Below, piece after piece: positions 27,418 to 38,259 of a stretch of DNA of 64,000 nt. This DNA comes from Burkholderiaceae bacterium (GTDB taxonomy: Bacteria; Pseudomonadota; Gammaproteobacteria; Burkholderiales; Burkholderiaceae_E): positions 85,917 through 149,916 of the forward strand of contig JAGXFR010000022.1 of the NCBI GenBank assembly GCA_024637155.1, written 5' to 3'. Under the pieces are notes generated by a model. It was not told the DNA's origin. It did not search any database and saw only the letters and a list, made by a program, of their open reading frames with translations. The stretch's first letter is position 1, and the number at the start of each line of letters is the position of its first letter. Made by a program: the position numbers and the translations under genes.

Positions 27418-27459
27418 GATAATGCGCTCCATCCACCGGCATTGTGAAACGGAGCGCAT
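27418..27459 (+). promoter_or_regulatory. pyrH upstream region: -10 box and inverted repeat over the RBS
   Basis: GATAAT at 27418-27423 is a possible -10. ATGCGCTCC at 27422-27430 is an exact inverted repeat of GGAGCGCAT at 27451-27459, which contains the Shine-Dalgarno and abuts the GTG at 27460. The hairpin would form only in transcripts that begin upstream, i.e. read-through from tsf. Confidence 0.45.
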
Positions 27460-28215
27460 GTGAATCCATCCCAGGCAGTGGAGCAGGTCGATCCCGTCCC
27501 GGCACCCGCCGTCTACCGGCGCGTGCTGCTCAAGCTTTCGGGCGAAGCGCTGATGGGGCCCGACTCGTATGGGATCCATCGCGCCACGATCGAGCGCATG
27601 GTGGCCGAGATCGCCGAGGTCTCGGGGCTGGGCGTCCAGCTGGCGATCGTGATCGGTGGCGGCAACATCTTCCGCGGGGTCGCCCCCGGAGCCACCGGCA
27701 TGGACCGGGCGACGGCCGATTACATGGGGATGCTCGCCACCGTGATGAACGCGCTCGCGCTGCAGGATGCGCTGCGCCAGGGCGGCGTCGAAGCGCGGGT
27801 GCAGTCGGCGCTCAAGATCGAACAGGTGGTGGAGCCCTACATCCGTCCCAAGGCGCTGCGCTACCTGGAAGAAGGCAAGGTCGTGATCTTCGCCGCGGGC
27901 ACGGGCAATCCCTTCTTCACCACGGATACGGCCGCTGCGTTGCGGGGCGCCGAGATCGGTGCCGAGATCATCCTCAAGGCGACGATGGTCGACGGCGTGT
28001 ATTCCGCGGATCCGAAGAAGGACCCCAGCGCGACACGCTATGCGCGGATCAGCTTCGACGAGGCGATCAGCCGCAATCTGCGGGTGATGGACGCCACCGC
28101 CCTCGCGCTGTGCCGCGACCAGCGCCTGCCGGTCAACGTCTTCTCGATCCGCAGGGAGAATGCGCTGCGCAGGGTGATTGCAGGGGAGGACGAGGGCACG
28201 CTGGTCCATCTCTGA
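27460..28215 (+). CDS. pyrH: UMP kinase
   Basis: A 251-residue bacterial-type UMP kinase of the amino acid kinase family, unrelated to eukaryotic UMP/CMP kinases. [11 protein letters not shown] is the ATP-phosphate loop; [12 protein letters not shown] and the segment [19 protein letters not shown] bind UMP. It makes UDP and is normally regulated by GTP and UTP. The start is a GTG at 27460 with GGAG nine bases upstream, giving a 10-20 residue N-terminal extension. The Shine-Dalgarno can pair with an upstream repeat. Confidence 0.95.
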   Translation: MNPSQAVEQVDPVPAPAVYRRVLLKLSGEALMGPDSYGIHRATIERMVAEIAEVSGLGVQLAIVIGGGNIFRGVAPGATGMDRATADYMGMLATVMNALALQDALRQGGVEARVQSALKIEQVVEPYIRPKALRYLEEGKVVIFAAGTGNPFFTTDTAAALRGAEIGAEIILKATMVDGVYSADPKKDPSATRYARISFDEAISRNLRVMDATALALCRDQRLPVNVFSIRRENALRRVIAGEDEGTLVHL

Positions 28216-28248
28216 CCGGCGGCTTTCGGATTCGAAACAGGGGGAATC

Positions 28249-28809
28249 ATGACTGTAGCTTCGATACATGACGGCGCCGCCAACAAGATGGAGAAGTCGC
28301 TCGAGGCGCTGCAAAGCAATCTGACCAAGATCCGCACCGGGCGCCCAACGCCGGGCCTGCTCGATCATGTCCATGTCGACTACTATGGCTCGAGCGTGCC
28401 GATCAGCCAGGTAGCCAACGTCACGGTGATCGACGCGCGCACGCTGGGCGTCTCGCCGTGGGAAAAGAAAATGGTCGGCGTGATCGACCGGGCGATTCGC
28501 GAGTCCGATCTCGGGCTGAACCCCGCCACGATGGGCGAACTGATCCGGGTCCCGCTGCCGCCCCTCTCGGAGGAGCGTCGCCGCGAGCTGACGAAGGTGG
28601 TGCGCAGCGAGGGTGAACACGCCAAGGTGGCGGTTCGCAACCTGCGGCGCGACGCGATCGAACACCTCAAGAGAATGCTCAAGGACAAGGAGATCTCCGA
28701 GGACGAGGAGCACCGCGCGCAGGACGAAATCCAGAAGCTGACCGACCATTTCGTCTCCGAGGTCGACAAGGTTCTCGCGGCCAAGGAGCAGGAGATCATG
28801 ACGGTCTGA
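28249..28809 (+). CDS. frr: Ribosome recycling factor
   Basis: A 186-residue RRF, the usual length. Helical-domain segments [20 protein letters not shown] and VKVRRNLRRD-like [20 protein letters not shown] are conserved, with the [18 protein letters not shown] beta domain between. With EF-G it splits post-termination ribosomes. It lies 33 bp after pyrH and 5 bp before uppS, so it is part of the same transcript. Confidence 0.97.
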   Translation: MTVASIHDGAANKMEKSLEALQSNLTKIRTGRPTPGLLDHVHVDYYGSSVPISQVANVTVIDARTLGVSPWEKKMVGVIDRAIRESDLGLNPATMGELIRVPLPPLSEERRRELTKVVRSEGEHAKVAVRNLRRDAIEHLKRMLKDKEISEDEEHRAQDEIQKLTDHFVSEVDKVLAAKEQEIMTV

Positions 28810-28814
28810 ACGCC

Positions 28815-29576
28815 ATGACGCCGTACACCAGCAGCACGACTTCCATCCCCGGGCATGGCGAGGTTCCGCGTCACGTGGCGATCATCCTCGACGGCAACGG
28901 CCGCTGGGCGACCAAGCGGCTGCTGCCGCGGGTTGCCGGGCATGCACGCGGCGTCGACGCGGTGCGGGTCACGGTGGAGGAGTGCGCGCGGCGCGGCGTC
29001 GAAAACCTGACCCTGTTTGCGTTCAGCTCGGAGAACTGGCGTCGCCCGGCCGAAGAGGTGTCGGTGCTGATGAAACTGCTGCTCAAGGCGCTGACCAAGG
29101 AGGTCGCGAAACTGCACAAGAACGGCATCCGGCTGCGCATGATCGGGGATCTGAGCGCTTTTGAACCGCGCCTGCAGGAACTGATTGCCGATGCCCAGCA
29201 GCATACGGCGCAGAACCGCCGGATGACGCTCACCATCGCGGTCAACTACGGGGGCCGCTGGGACGTGATCCAGGCGATTCGCCGCATGCTGCGCGAACGC
29301 CCGGAACTCGCCGCGACGCCCGATGCGATCGACGAAGCCGATTTCGCACCCTACCTCGCGCTGGGCGACACGCCCGAGCCCGACCTGTTCATCCGCACGG
29401 GCGGTGAGCAGCGGATCAGCAATTTTCTGCTCTGGCACCTCGCCTACAGCGAGCTGTATTTCACCGATACCTACTGGCCGGACTTCGACGCGGCCGCCCT
29501 CGAGGCGGCCTTCGCCTCGTATCGCCGGCGTGAGCGCCGGTTTGGGCGCACCAGCGCCCAACTCGCGGCCGACTGA
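28815..29576 (+). CDS. uppS: Isoprenyl transferase (undecaprenyl diphosphate synthase)
   Basis: A 253-residue cis-prenyltransferase. The catalytic Asp26 is in [24 protein letters not shown] and the C-terminal [20 protein letters not shown] segment bind the diphosphates. It condenses isopentenyl diphosphate onto farnesyl diphosphate to make the C55 carrier for peptidoglycan and O-antigen. The stop overlaps the cdsA ATG (TGATG). Confidence 0.95.
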   Translation: MTPYTSSTTSIPGHGEVPRHVAIILDGNGRWATKRLLPRVAGHARGVDAVRVTVEECARRGVENLTLFAFSSENWRRPAEEVSVLMKLLLKALTKEVAKLHKNGIRLRMIGDLSAFEPRLQELIADAQQHTAQNRRMTLTIAVNYGGRWDVIQAIRRMLRERPELAATPDAIDEADFAPYLALGDTPEPDLFIRTGGEQRISNFLLWHLAYSELYFTDTYWPDFDAAALEAAFASYRRRERRFGRTSAQLAAD

Positions 29577-30397
29577 TGCTGCGCACGCGCGTCGTGACCG
29601 CGCTCGTGCTGCTGGCGCTTTTCGCGCCGGCGATCTTCGTGCTGCCTGCGCCCGTGTGGGCCGTGCTGACGCTGCTGGCCGTCGCCGTCGCGGTTCATGA
29701 GTGGGTGACGCTGCTCGGATTCCAGCGCCGCAGCAGCGCGCTGGCCGCAGTGGGCTTCGGGCTGCTGGCGCTTCTCTGGCTGGTGGGCTTCGGAATCGAG
29801 CCGGCGCCCGCCGCAGCCGCCGCCCTCGGGGCCGCGGCCACGCTCTGGTGGGTGGTCGTGGCGCCGCTGCGCCTGGCCGGGCGTGACATCGGCGCGGGCG
29901 GATGGCCGGTTGCGCTCGTCTTGCTGCTGGCGTGCTGGAGCGCGCTGCTCGAACTGCGCTTTCAGGGCGGCGCTGCGCTGTTCGTCGCCATGGCAATCGT
30001 CTGGGTAGCCGACATTGCCGCCTACTCCGTCGGCCGGGCCTTCGGCCGGCGTCGCCTGGCGCCGTCGATCAGTCCCGGCAAGAGCTGGGAGGGCGCGATC
30101 GGCGGAGCCGTGGCGGTTGCGCTTGCCGGCATCCTGGCCGCCGGCATCCCGGCGCTCGGCGATAGCTTTCCGGCGTTGTTGGTCAATCGCCTGGGGGTGG
30201 CGGCTGCGGCGCTCCTGCTCGCCGCGCTGGCCGGGCTCTCGGTTGTTGGCGACCTGCACGAATCGCTGCTCAAGCGCCGGGCCGGCGTGAAGGACAGCGG
30301 GCGTCTGCTGCCGGGACACGGCGGCGTGCTCGATCGCGTGGATGCGCTGATTCCGACCATGCCCGCCGTGATGTTGCTCGACCAGCTGTTGCGATAA
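29576..30397 (+). CDS. cdsA: Phosphatidate cytidylyltransferase CdsA
   Basis: A 273-residue integral membrane protein with about seven or eight hydrophobic segments. The C-terminal CdsA signature is present: [20 protein letters not shown] followed by GVLDRVD. It makes CDP-diacylglycerol from phosphatidate and CTP at the inner membrane, the branch point for all phospholipids. It is coupled to uppS and to dxr by one-base stop/start overlaps. Confidence 0.94.
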   Translation: MLRTRVVTALVLLALFAPAIFVLPAPVWAVLTLLAVAVAVHEWVTLLGFQRRSSALAAVGFGLLALLWLVGFGIEPAPAAAAALGAAATLWWVVVAPLRLAGRDIGAGGWPVALVLLLACWSALLELRFQGGAALFVAMAIVWVADIAAYSVGRAFGRRRLAPSISPGKSWEGAIGGAVAVALAGILAAGIPALGDSFPALLVNRLGVAAAALLLAALAGLSVVGDLHESLLKRRAGVKDSGRLLPGHGGVLDRVDALIPTMPAVMLLDQLLR

Positions 30398-31599
30398 TGC
30401 CGTCCATGAATGCAGCCGATCCGCAGTGGGTCACCGTGCTTGGCGCCACCGGATCGATCGGGTGCAGCACGCTGGAGGTGATCGCGCTGCACCCGAAACG
30501 CTACCGGGTCTTCGCACTCACCGGACACCGACAGGTCGACCTGCTGGCCCGTCAGTGCGTTCGCTTCGCGCCCCGCCAGGTGGTGGTGGCCGACGCCGCC
30601 GCCGCGGCACAGCTGCGCGATCTGCTGGCGGCGCTCGGCGCGTCATCGGAGATCCAGGTCGGCTACGGGCGCGAGGCGCTCGAACGAGCGGTCGCGGATC
30701 CGCAGGTCGACAGCGTGATGGCGGCGATCGTCGGCGCTGCCGGACTCGAACCGACGCTTGCCGCGGCGCGCTCCGGCAAGCGAATCCTGCTCGCGAACAA
30801 GGAGGCGCTGGTGATGGCCGGCGAGGTGTTCCTCGCGGCATGCCGGTCCGGGGCGGCGGACGTCCTGCCGATCGACAGCGAACACAATGCGGTTTTCCAG
30901 TGCCTCCCGCAGGGACGCGCCGGGCCGGGCGTGCGACGGATCGTGCTGACCGCTTCGGGCGGGCCGTTTCGGGACATGGCACTTGCGCAGATGGCCTCGG
31001 TCACCCCGGAGCAGGCATGCGCGCATCCCAACTGGTCGATGGGACGCAAGATCTCGGTGGATTCGGCCACCATGATGAACAAGGGCCTGGAGCTGATCGA
31101 GGCCCATTACCTGTTCGGCGTGCCGGCCGCGGCGCTCGAGGTGCTGGTCCACCCGCAGAGCATCGTGCATTCGCTGGTCGAGTACGATGACGGGTCGATG
31201 CTCGCGCAGCTTGGCAACCCCGACATGCGCACGCCGATCGCCCATGCGCTCGCCTACCCCGAGCGCATCGCGAGCGGGGTCGAACCGCTGTCGCTCGCTT
31301 GCGTGGGCTCACTTGATTTCGAGGAACCGGACATGGTGCGTTTCCCCTGCTTGCGATTGGCCCGGGAGGCGCTGCATGCCGGGGCGGGCGCGCCCTGCGT
31401 GCTCAATGCCGCCAATGAGGTCGCCGTCGCCGCCTTTCTCGCAAATCAGATCGGTTTCGGCGGCATTGCCGCGGTGTCCGCCCAGGTGCTCGACCGATGC
31501 GGGACCCGGGAGGCGGGGCAGAGCGTGGAAGCCGTGCTCGCGCTCGATCGCGAGGCACGTGCGCTGGCGCACCAGGTGGCCGGGGAGCTGGCGCGATGA
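30397..31599 (+). CDS. dxr: 1-deoxy-D-xylulose 5-phosphate reductoisomerase
   Basis: A 400-residue DXP reductoisomerase, the second enzyme of the MEP isoprenoid pathway. The NADPH loop GATGSIG is at residues 16-22; [19 protein letters not shown] and the substrate lid [20 protein letters not shown] are present. The ATG at 30397 shares its A with the cdsA stop (TAATG); an ATG at 30406 is a possible alternative. It feeds the precursor pathway used by the adjacent uppS. Confidence 0.95.
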   Translation: MPSMNAADPQWVTVLGATGSIGCSTLEVIALHPKRYRVFALTGHRQVDLLARQCVRFAPRQVVVADAAAAAQLRDLLAALGASSEIQVGYGREALERAVADPQVDSVMAAIVGAAGLEPTLAAARSGKRILLANKEALVMAGEVFLAACRSGAADVLPIDSEHNAVFQCLPQGRAGPGVRRIVLTASGGPFRDMALAQMASVTPEQACAHPNWSMGRKISVDSATMMNKGLELIEAHYLFGVPAAALEVLVHPQSIVHSLVEYDDGSMLAQLGNPDMRTPIAHALAYPERIASGVEPLSLACVGSLDFEEPDMVRFPCLRLAREALHAGAGAPCVLNAANEVAVAAFLANQIGFGGIAAVSAQVLDRCGTREAGQSVEAVLALDREARALAHQVAGELAR

Positions 31600-32957
31600 G
31601 CATGGTGCAGACGCTGCTCGCCTTTCTTGGCGCACTCACGTTGCTGATCTTCGTGCACGAGATGGGCCACTACTGGGTGGCGCGGCGCTGCGGCGTGCGC
31701 GTGCTGCGCTTTTCGATCGGCTTCGGCCGGCCGCTGTTGCGCTGGCACAGCGGGGTCGATCGGACCGAGTGGGTCGTCGGGATGATCCCGCTCGGGGGCT
31801 ACGTCAAGATGCTCGACGAGCGCGACCTCGGGCAGGAGGTCGATCCGGCCGAATTCCATCGCGCCTTCAACCGCAAGTCCCTCGGCGCACGCTCGGCGGT
31901 GGTGATCGCCGGACCGGCCGCCAACTTTCTGCTCGCGATCGTGCTCTATGCCGCGCTGGGCTTCATCGGGGTCGAGGAGCCGGCACCCATCGTGGGCACG
32001 CCGCCGGCGGCCAGCGCTGCGGCGGACGCGGGGCTGCGCACGGGCGACCGGATCGTGGCCGTGGCCGGGGTCCCGCTGCGCTCCTGGCAGGAACTGCGCC
32101 TGCGCCTGATCGAGCCGCTGATCGAGCGCCGCGCCGTGGATCTGGATGTCCAGCGCGACGGTGCCAAGCTGGCTCTGTCCCTGTCCCTTGCCGGCCTCCC
32201 CGAGGGCGAGGAGGAGCGCAATTTCCTGGGCACCCTGGGCATCTCCCTGGCGCCCGGTCCGGTGTTCGTTGGCCGGCTCAGCCCGGACGGCGCAGCGCAG
32301 CGCGACGGACTGCGCGAGGGGGACGAAATCCTTGCGATCGACGCAGAGCCGGTGCGGGGATCACGGGACATGGTGAACCGGATTCGCGAGAGTCCCGGTC
32401 GGATGCTCACGTTTGCGGTGCGCCGCGACGGCGGCACGGTGCGCATCGCGGTGCAGCCCGACGCCGTGCTCTCCGAGCGTCCCGGCGAGGAGGAATTGCG
32501 TGTCGGGCGCATCGGCGCCGCGCTGCAGGAGCGCGTACAGATGGAGACGGTGCGCCATGGAGCGCTCGCGTCCTTCGCCGAAGGCGCCCGCCGAACCTGG
32601 GACATGTCCTGGTTCTCGCTGCGCATGCTCGGCAAGATGGTGCAGGGCGAGCTGTCGCTGCGCAACTTGAGCGGCCCGGTGACCATCGCCGATCTCGCCG
32701 GCCAGACTGCGCGGATCGGCTGGCAGGCCTACGTCAACTTCCTGGCGCTCATCAGCATCAGTCTCGGGGTGCTCAACCTGCTCCCGATCCCCGTGCTCGA
32801 CGGGGGGCATTTGGTATATTACGGCCTCGAGGCGCTGTGGCGACGTCCGCTCCCGGAGCGTTTCATGGAATTCACCCAGAAGGCCGGCGTCGGCATGCTC
32901 GTGCTGTTGATGGCGGTGGCCCTTTTCAACGACCTTGTCCGACTGATCGGGCACTGA
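31596..32957 (+). CDS. rseP: Site-2 protease RseP
   Basis: A 453-residue intramembrane zinc metalloprotease. HEMGH at residues 21-25 in the first transmembrane segment supplies the zinc ligands and catalytic Glu, and [12 protein letters not shown] near the C-terminus supplies the third ligand. Two periplasmic PDZ domains lie between (about 115-200 and 210-290). RseP cuts anti-sigma-E RseA and signal-peptide remnants, releasing the envelope stress response. It overlaps dxr by ATGA and is followed 7 bp later by bamA, a classic sigma-E-linked neighbour. Confidence 0.94.
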   Translation: MSMVQTLLAFLGALTLLIFVHEMGHYWVARRCGVRVLRFSIGFGRPLLRWHSGVDRTEWVVGMIPLGGYVKMLDERDLGQEVDPAEFHRAFNRKSLGARSAVVIAGPAANFLLAIVLYAALGFIGVEEPAPIVGTPPAASAAADAGLRTGDRIVAVAGVPLRSWQELRLRLIEPLIERRAVDLDVQRDGAKLALSLSLAGLPEGEEERNFLGTLGISLAPGPVFVGRLSPDGAAQRDGLREGDEILAIDAEPVRGSRDMVNRIRESPGRMLTFAVRRDGGTVRIAVQPDAVLSERPGEEELRVGRIGAALQERVQMETVRHGALASFAEGARRTWDMSWFSLRMLGKMVQGELSLRNLSGPVTIADLAGQTARIGWQAYVNFLALISISLGVLNLLPIPVLDGGHLVYYGLEALWRRPLPERFMEFTQKAGVGMLVLLMAVALFNDLVRLIGH

Positions 32958-32964
32958 CCAAGCG

Positions 32965-35322
32965 ATGACCCAGACCAGACCGTACCAGCGTCGCGCGCTG
33001 CGCCTCGTGATCAAACCGCTGGCCGCCGCGATTGCGGCGCTGCTGATGCAGGGGGCCGCCGCGTTCGATCCCTTCACGGTGACCGACATCCGGGTCGAGG
33101 GGGCGCAACGCACCGAGCCCGGCACCGTGTTCAGCTACCTGCCGGTGAAGGTCGGCGAGCGCATCACGCAGGAACAGGCCGACGAGGCGGTGCGCGCGCT
33201 CTTCGCGACCGGCTTCTTCCGCGATGTGCGCCTCGAGGTCGAAGGCAGCGTGCTCGTGGTCTATCTGGAGGAACGCCCCGCCATCGCTTCGGTCGAAGTG
33301 ACCGGAACCAAGGAATTTCCGGCGGAGACCCTGGTCAAGGTGCTGCGCGACATGGGGCTGGGCGAGGCGCGGATCTTCGATCGCAGCGTGCTCGAGCGGG
33401 CCGAACAGGAGCTCAAGCGTCAGTACCTGTCGCGCGGCAGGTACGCGGCGCGGGTGACGACGACGGTGACCCCGCTGCCGCGCAATCGGGTGGGTCTCGT
33501 GCTGGCAGTCGAGGAAGGAGACTTGGCGCGCATCGCCGAGATTCGCATCATCGGCAACCAGGCGTTCAGCGAGAAGAAACTTCGCGACGAAATGTCACTT
33601 TCGACGCCAACCTGGCTCTCCTGGTACACCAAGACCGACCAGTACGCGCGCGAGAAATTCGCGGCCGATCTGGAGGCCTTGCGTTCGTATTACCTGGATC
33701 GCGGCTATCTCGAGTTCTCGATCGAATCGACGCAGGTCTCGATCACGCCCGACAAGGAGGACGTGCATCTGACGATTGCGGTCAAGGAGGGCGAGGTCTT
33801 CCGGGTCGCGGGCATCAAGATGGGCGGCGACCTGCTGGGCCGCGAGTCCGAACTCGAGGCCCTGCTCACGCTGCGCCCGGGCGACGTCTTCTCGGGCGCA
33901 AAACTCACCGATTCCACGCAGCGCATGACCACCCGGCTCGGCGAACTGGGCTACGCGTTCGCCAACGTCGTGGCCGTGCCGCGGCTGGACCGGGACAAGC
34001 GCGAGGTCAGCTTCGAGGTGCTGGTCGATCCGGGTCGGCGCGCGTATGTGCGCCGCATCCACATCAGCGGCAACACGCGCACCCGCGACATCGTGATCCG
34101 ACGGGAAATGCGCCAGTTCGAGGATGCGTGGTACGACGCCGAAAAGATCCGGCTTTCGCGCACCCGGGTCGAGCGGCTGGGCTTCTTCACCGAAGTGCGC
34201 GTCGAGTCGGCGCCGGTCCCCGGCGCGCCCGACCAGGTGGATCTGAACGTCAACGTCGTCGAGCAGCGCACCGGCAGCCTGATGCTGGGCGTCGGTTTCT
34301 CGAGTACGGACAGCCTGATCCTGTCGGCGTCGGTGAACCAGCAGAATTTCCTGGGAACCGGCAAGGCGTTTGCGTTCGGCCTCAACACGACGAAGAGTTC
34401 CCGGACGATTTCCATCGCGTACACCGATCCGTACTTCACGCCCGACGGCGTGAGCCGCACCTTCGACCTGTACACGCGCACCTTCGATGCGGCCGAACTG
34501 AATCTGGGTGACTACAAGCTGCGCACGAGCGGAGTCGGTCTGCGCTTTGGGGTGCCCTACACGGAGACGGACCGTGTCTCGATGGGCCTGCTCGCCGAGA
34601 ACAACAAGCTCACGCTCGGCGCCGCGGCGCCGCAGCGCTACACGGAGTTCGTCAACGGCATCTTCGATCCGGTCACCGGTCTGCAGACGCAGGCGGGCGC
34701 GGGCGCCTCGGTGAGCGCGCTGCTCGCCAACGTCGGATGGAGCCGGGACGAGCGCGACAGCACGCTCAATCCGACCAAGGGGCGTTACCAGGTGGCGTCG
34801 TTCGAGGTGACGCTGCCGGTCGGAGACCTGCGCTACGCCCGGGCCAACTACCAGCACCAGTGGTACCGGCCAATCACCAAGGACATCACCCTCGCGCTCT
34901 TCGGCGACGTCGGCGTGGCGCGCGCGTTCGGCGGCGTCACCTACCCCGTGTTCAAGAACTATTACGCCGGGGGAATCGGCTCGGTGCGCGGCTTCGAGGG
35001 CAGCTCGCTTGGGCCGGGCCGCGACCCGGTCGACAACTCCCCGCTGGGCGGGCAGACGAAGCTGGTGGGCAGCGCGGAACTGATCGTGCCGCTGGCCGGT
35101 TCGGGCCAGGACCGCAGTTTCCGCACCTTTGTGTTCGTGGATGTGGGCAATGTGTTTCCGCTGGGCTCGATCGACTTCGGCGAAATGCGCTACTCGACGG
35201 GCCTCGGCCTGAACTGGCTCTCGCCGCTCGGGCCGATGAAGTTCAGCTACGCGTTCCCGATCAACCGCAAGCCCGAAGACCGCGTGCAGCGCGTACAGTT
35301 CCAGATCGGCACCGGTTTCTGA
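32965..35322 (+). CDS. bamA: Outer membrane protein assembly factor BamA
   Basis: A 785-residue Omp85 protein. A signal peptide ends near residue 33 (GAAA/FDPF). Five POTRA repeats span roughly 34-355, then a 16-strand barrel with the lid motif VRGF (674-677) and a C-terminal aromatic strand ending QFQIGTGF. It folds beta-barrel proteins into the outer membrane. Its position between rseP and skp matches most proteobacteria. Confidence 0.96.
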   Translation: MTQTRPYQRRALRLVIKPLAAAIAALLMQGAAAFDPFTVTDIRVEGAQRTEPGTVFSYLPVKVGERITQEQADEAVRALFATGFFRDVRLEVEGSVLVVYLEERPAIASVEVTGTKEFPAETLVKVLRDMGLGEARIFDRSVLERAEQELKRQYLSRGRYAARVTTTVTPLPRNRVGLVLAVEEGDLARIAEIRIIGNQAFSEKKLRDEMSLSTPTWLSWYTKTDQYAREKFAADLEALRSYYLDRGYLEFSIESTQVSITPDKEDVHLTIAVKEGEVFRVAGIKMGGDLLGRESELEALLTLRPGDVFSGAKLTDSTQRMTTRLGELGYAFANVVAVPRLDRDKREVSFEVLVDPGRRAYVRRIHISGNTRTRDIVIRREMRQFEDAWYDAEKIRLSRTRVERLGFFTEVRVESAPVPGAPDQVDLNVNVVEQRTGSLMLGVGFSSTDSLILSASVNQQNFLGTGKAFAFGLNTTKSSRTISIAYTDPYFTPDGVSRTFDLYTRTFDAAELNLGDYKLRTSGVGLRFGVPYTETDRVSMGLLAENNKLTLGAAAPQRYTEFVNGIFDPVTGLQTQAGAGASVSALLANVGWSRDERDSTLNPTKGRYQVASFEVTLPVGDLRYARANYQHQWYRPITKDITLALFGDVGVARAFGGVTYPVFKNYYAGGIGSVRGFEGSSLGPGRDPVDNSPLGGQTKLVGSAELIVPLAGSGQDRSFRTFVFVDVGNVFPLGSIDFGEMRYSTGLGLNWLSPLGPMKFSYAFPINRKPEDRVQRVQFQIGTGF

Positions 35323-35328
35323 GTGCCG

Positions 35329-35360
35329 GGCAGGAAGGCCGAAGATTCGGTCCGCCTGCC
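35329..35360 (+). other. Nested hairpin between bamA and skp
   Basis: GGCAGG (35329-35334) pairs with CCTGCC (35355-35360), and inside it CCGAA-GA-TTCGG (35339-35350) forms a second stem. There is no long T-run, so it could be partial attenuation or mRNA processing that separates bamA from skp levels. Confidence 0.4.
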
Positions 35361-35408
35361 TTGTGCGACAATTCCCGGATTGCGAAGCGCATGTTGAGGA
35401 TGGACCGG

Positions 35409-35912
35409 ATGAAGCTTGTTTCGAGATGGCTTGGGGTTGCCCTGCTGGCTGCGGCGCTGCCGGTGATCGCCCAGGAAGCGGTGCGCATCGGCTACGTCAA
35501 CACCGAGCGGATCCTGCGCGACGCAGTCCCCGCGAAGGCCTCCCAGCAGAAGCTGGAACAGGAATTCAGCAAGCGCGACAAGGAACTCCAGGAATTGACC
35601 GCGCGGCTCAAGGGCATGAGCGAAAAGCTCGACCGCGATGCGAGCGTGCTCTCGGACAGCGACCGCCAGCGCCGGCAGCGCGAATTCGCGGAACTCGAGA
35701 AGGACTTCCAGCGCAAGCAGCGCGAGTTTCGCGAGGATCTCAACCAGCGCCGCAATGAGGAACTTGCCGCCGTGATCGAAAAGGCCAACCGCGCGATCCG
35801 TCAGATCGCCGAACAGGAGAAGTTCGACTTCGTCCTGCAGGAAGTGGTTTTTGCGAGTCCGCGCGTCGACCTGACCGACAAGGTGCTCAAGGCACTGAGC
35901 ACCACCAAGTAA
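35409..35912 (+). CDS. skp: Periplasmic chaperone Skp (OmpH family)
   Basis: A 167-residue OmpH/Skp chaperone. A signal peptide ([22 protein letters not shown]) is followed by [15 protein letters not shown], a long charged coiled-coil hairpin forming the tentacles, and a C-terminal strand ([19 protein letters not shown]). It holds unfolded outer-membrane proteins in the periplasm for BamA. Three in-frame ATGs are possible; I chose 35409 because GAGGA lies eight bases upstream and the signal peptide starts there. Confidence 0.93.
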   Translation: MKLVSRWLGVALLAAALPVIAQEAVRIGYVNTERILRDAVPAKASQQKLEQEFSKRDKELQELTARLKGMSEKLDRDASVLSDSDRQRRQREFAELEKDFQRKQREFREDLNQRRNEELAAVIEKANRAIRQIAEQEKFDFVLQEVVFASPRVDLTDKVLKALSTTK

Positions 35913-35931
35913 TCCTGGAGGGCGTTCCCGC

Positions 35932-36987
35932 GTGCGCAGGCTCGAACGGCCCGTCCCCCTGACGCAGATTGCCGAGCTCCTCGGCGCACGCCTTGCGCCC
36001 GGCGCCGGTGACGCGCGCATCGCGCGCCTGGCGAGCCTCGCCTCAGCCGGCCCCGGAGATCTCGGTTTCCTCAGCGATGCGCGTTACGCGCCAGATGCCG
36101 GACGTTCGCAGGCCACCGCGGTGCTGGTCACCGAGGCCCTGGCGGGGTGCCTGTCCGGCGTGACCCTGGCCGTGCTGGTGCCGGACCCCTACGTGGCGTT
36201 CGCCAAGGCTGCGCGCTGGTTCGAGACCCAACTCGGCGCCGGGCGGGCCGCGCCGGAAATCCATCCGGCCGCAACGATCGATCCCGGCGCAAAGATCGGC
36301 GCAGCGGTGGCCATCGGAGCGCAGGCCGTGGTCGCGGCCGGCGCCGAGATCGGCGACGGCGTGACGCTTGGACCCGGGGCGGTGATCGGAGCGGGAGCGC
36401 GGATCGGCGCCGGGTCGCGCATCGGACCCCACGTGACGCTCTACGCGGACTGCGTGATCGGGCGCGATGCGATCGTCCATGCGGGGACGGTGATCGGTTC
36501 GGACGGCTTCGGCTTCGCGCGCGAAGGCGGACGCTGGCTGAAGATTCCGCAACTCGGCGGCGTGGTGATCGGCGACGATGTGGAGATCGGCGCGAACTGC
36601 ACGATCGATCGCGGCGCCCTTGAAGACACCGTGATCGGCGACGGCTGCAAACTCGACAACCTCATTCAGATCGCGCACAACGTGCGCATCGGCGCGCATT
36701 CGGCGCTGGCCGGGTGCGTGGGCGTGGCGGGCAGCGCGCGCATCGGCGAGCGCTGCATGATCGGCGGTGGCGCCGGCATTCTCGGGCATCTCGAGATCTG
36801 CGACGACGTGGTGATCTCGGCGATGAGCCTGGTGACGCGCTCGATCCGCACGCCCGGCTTCTATACCGGCGTGTTTCCGCTGCTCGAGAACCGGGCCTGG
36901 GAAAAGGCCGGCGCGGTGGTGCGACAACTGCCCCAGATGCGCGAACGCCTGCGCGAGCTCGAACGACTGACCAGGGAGACCCGATGA
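35932..36987 (+). CDS. lpxD: UDP-3-O-acylglucosamine N-acyltransferase LpxD
   Basis: A 351-residue hexapeptide acyltransferase. The N-terminal uridine-binding domain (about 1-100) is followed by many left-handed beta-helix repeats and the catalytic His (H249) in [12 protein letters not shown]. It adds the second R-3-hydroxyacyl chain in lipid A synthesis. The start is GTG at 35932 after a GGAGGG. The stop overlaps fabZ by ATGA. Confidence 0.95.
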   Translation: MRRLERPVPLTQIAELLGARLAPGAGDARIARLASLASAGPGDLGFLSDARYAPDAGRSQATAVLVTEALAGCLSGVTLAVLVPDPYVAFAKAARWFETQLGAGRAAPEIHPAATIDPGAKIGAAVAIGAQAVVAAGAEIGDGVTLGPGAVIGAGARIGAGSRIGPHVTLYADCVIGRDAIVHAGTVIGSDGFGFAREGGRWLKIPQLGGVVIGDDVEIGANCTIDRGALEDTVIGDGCKLDNLIQIAHNVRIGAHSALAGCVGVAGSARIGERCMIGGGAGILGHLEICDDVVISAMSLVTRSIRTPGFYTGVFPLLENRAWEKAGAVVRQLPQMRERLRELERLTRETR

Positions 36988-37463
36988 ACGTTCTCGAAAT
37001 ACGGGAGGTGCTCGAACACCTGCCGCACCGCTATCCGTTTCTGCTGGTCGATCGGGTCCTCGAACTGGAGAAGGGCAAGCGGATCGTCGCGATCAAGAAC
37101 GTGACCATCAACGAGCCGTTCTTTCAGGGGCACTTCCCGCACCACCCGGTGATGCCCGGGGTGCTGCAGATCGAGGCCCTGGCGCAGGCGGCGGGAATCC
37201 TGTCGTTCCAGACGATGGATCGGCGCTCCGAAGCGAACTCGGTCTACTATTTCGTGGGGATCGACAGCGCGCGCTTCAAGCGCCCGGTGGTGCCGGGCGA
37301 TCAGTTGCGGCTCGAAGTCCAGATCGTGCGCGTGTCGCGCTCGATCTGGAAATATGCGGGGCGTGCGTTGGTCGACGGTGCGCTCGCTGCCGAGGCGGAG
37401 CTGATGTGCACGTTGCGCGAGATCCCGCCGCCGGCGGCCGGCAGTGCCGGAGCCGAGGGATAG
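36984..37463 (+). CDS. fabZ: 3-hydroxyacyl-ACP dehydratase FabZ
   Basis: A 159-residue hot-dog fold dehydratase. The catalytic His50 is in [15 protein letters not shown], with the catalytic Glu in [10 protein letters not shown]. It draws R-3-hydroxyacyl-ACP into fatty acid elongation and so competes with LpxA and LpxD for the same substrate, which explains its place between them. The C-terminus carries a short Pro/Ala/Gly tail ([12 protein letters not shown]) beyond the usual end. Confidence 0.96.
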   Translation: MNVLEIREVLEHLPHRYPFLLVDRVLELEKGKRIVAIKNVTINEPFFQGHFPHHPVMPGVLQIEALAQAAGILSFQTMDRRSEANSVYYFVGIDSARFKRPVVPGDQLRLEVQIVRVSRSIWKYAGRALVDGALAAEAELMCTLREIPPPAAGSAGAEG

Positions 37464-37470
37464 CATTGCG

Positions 37471-38259
37471 ATGAGCACCATCCACGCCAGCGCGATCGTC
37501 GACGCGCGCGCCGAACTGGACTCCACGGTCGAGGTCGGACCCTATGCGGTGATCGGCGCCGGCGTGCGCATCGGTGCGGGCACGTCGATCGCCGCCCATT
37601 GTGTGATCGAGGGTCAGACCACGATCGGGCGCGACAACCGGTTCTTTCCCTTCGGATCGATCGGCGCCGCGCCGCAGGACAAGAAGTACGCCAACGAGCC
37701 GACCATGCTGGAGATCGGCGACGGCAACACCTTCCGCGAATTCGTCACGCTCAATCGGGGCACGGCGCAGGGTGGCGGCGTCACGCGTCTGGGCGACGAC
37801 AACTGGATCATGGCCTACGTGCATGTCGCCCATGACTGCGTGCTGGGAAACCACACGATCCTGGCGAACAGCACCAATCTCGCCGGGCACGTCGAGGTCG
37901 GCGACTACGTGATCCTGGGCGGCTACACCGGTGTGCATCAGTTCTGCAAGGTCGGTGCGCATGCGATGAGCGGCGTGGGCAGTGTGGTGCTCCACGACAT
38001 ACCGCCCTTCGTGATGGTGTCGGGCAACAGCGCGCAGGCGCACGGCATCAATACGGAGGGCCTGCGCCGGCGCGGTTTCTCTGCCGAGCGGATCCAGGAT
38101 CTGCGCCGCGCCTATCGCACGCTCTACAAGTCGGGATTGACGCTCGAGCAGGCACGCGCGCAGTTGCGCAGCGCCTTCGGCGACGGCAGCCCGGGCGCAT
38201 CCGACGTCGCGCTGCTCGCGGACTTCCTCGACCGGGTCACGCGGGGGATCGTGCGCTGA
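37471..38259 (+). CDS. lpxA: Acyl-ACP--UDP-N-acetylglucosamine O-acyltransferase LpxA
   Basis: A 262-residue trimeric left-handed beta-helix enzyme that begins lipid A synthesis. Catalytic His121 (E. coli His125 equivalent) lies in YVHVAHDCVLGN, and the GGYTGVHQFCKVG region is typical. The C-terminal helical domain is present. It starts 7 bp after fabZ and its stop overlaps lpxB by TGATG. Confidence 0.96.
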   Translation: MSTIHASAIVDARAELDSTVEVGPYAVIGAGVRIGAGTSIAAHCVIEGQTTIGRDNRFFPFGSIGAAPQDKKYANEPTMLEIGDGNTFREFVTLNRGTAQGGGVTRLGDDNWIMAYVHVAHDCVLGNHTILANSTNLAGHVEVGDYVILGGYTGVHQFCKVGAHAMSGVGSVVLHDIPPFVMVSGNSAQAHGINTEGLRRRGFSAERIQDLRRAYRTLYKSGLTLEQARAQLRSAFGDGSPGASDVALLADFLDRVTRGIVR

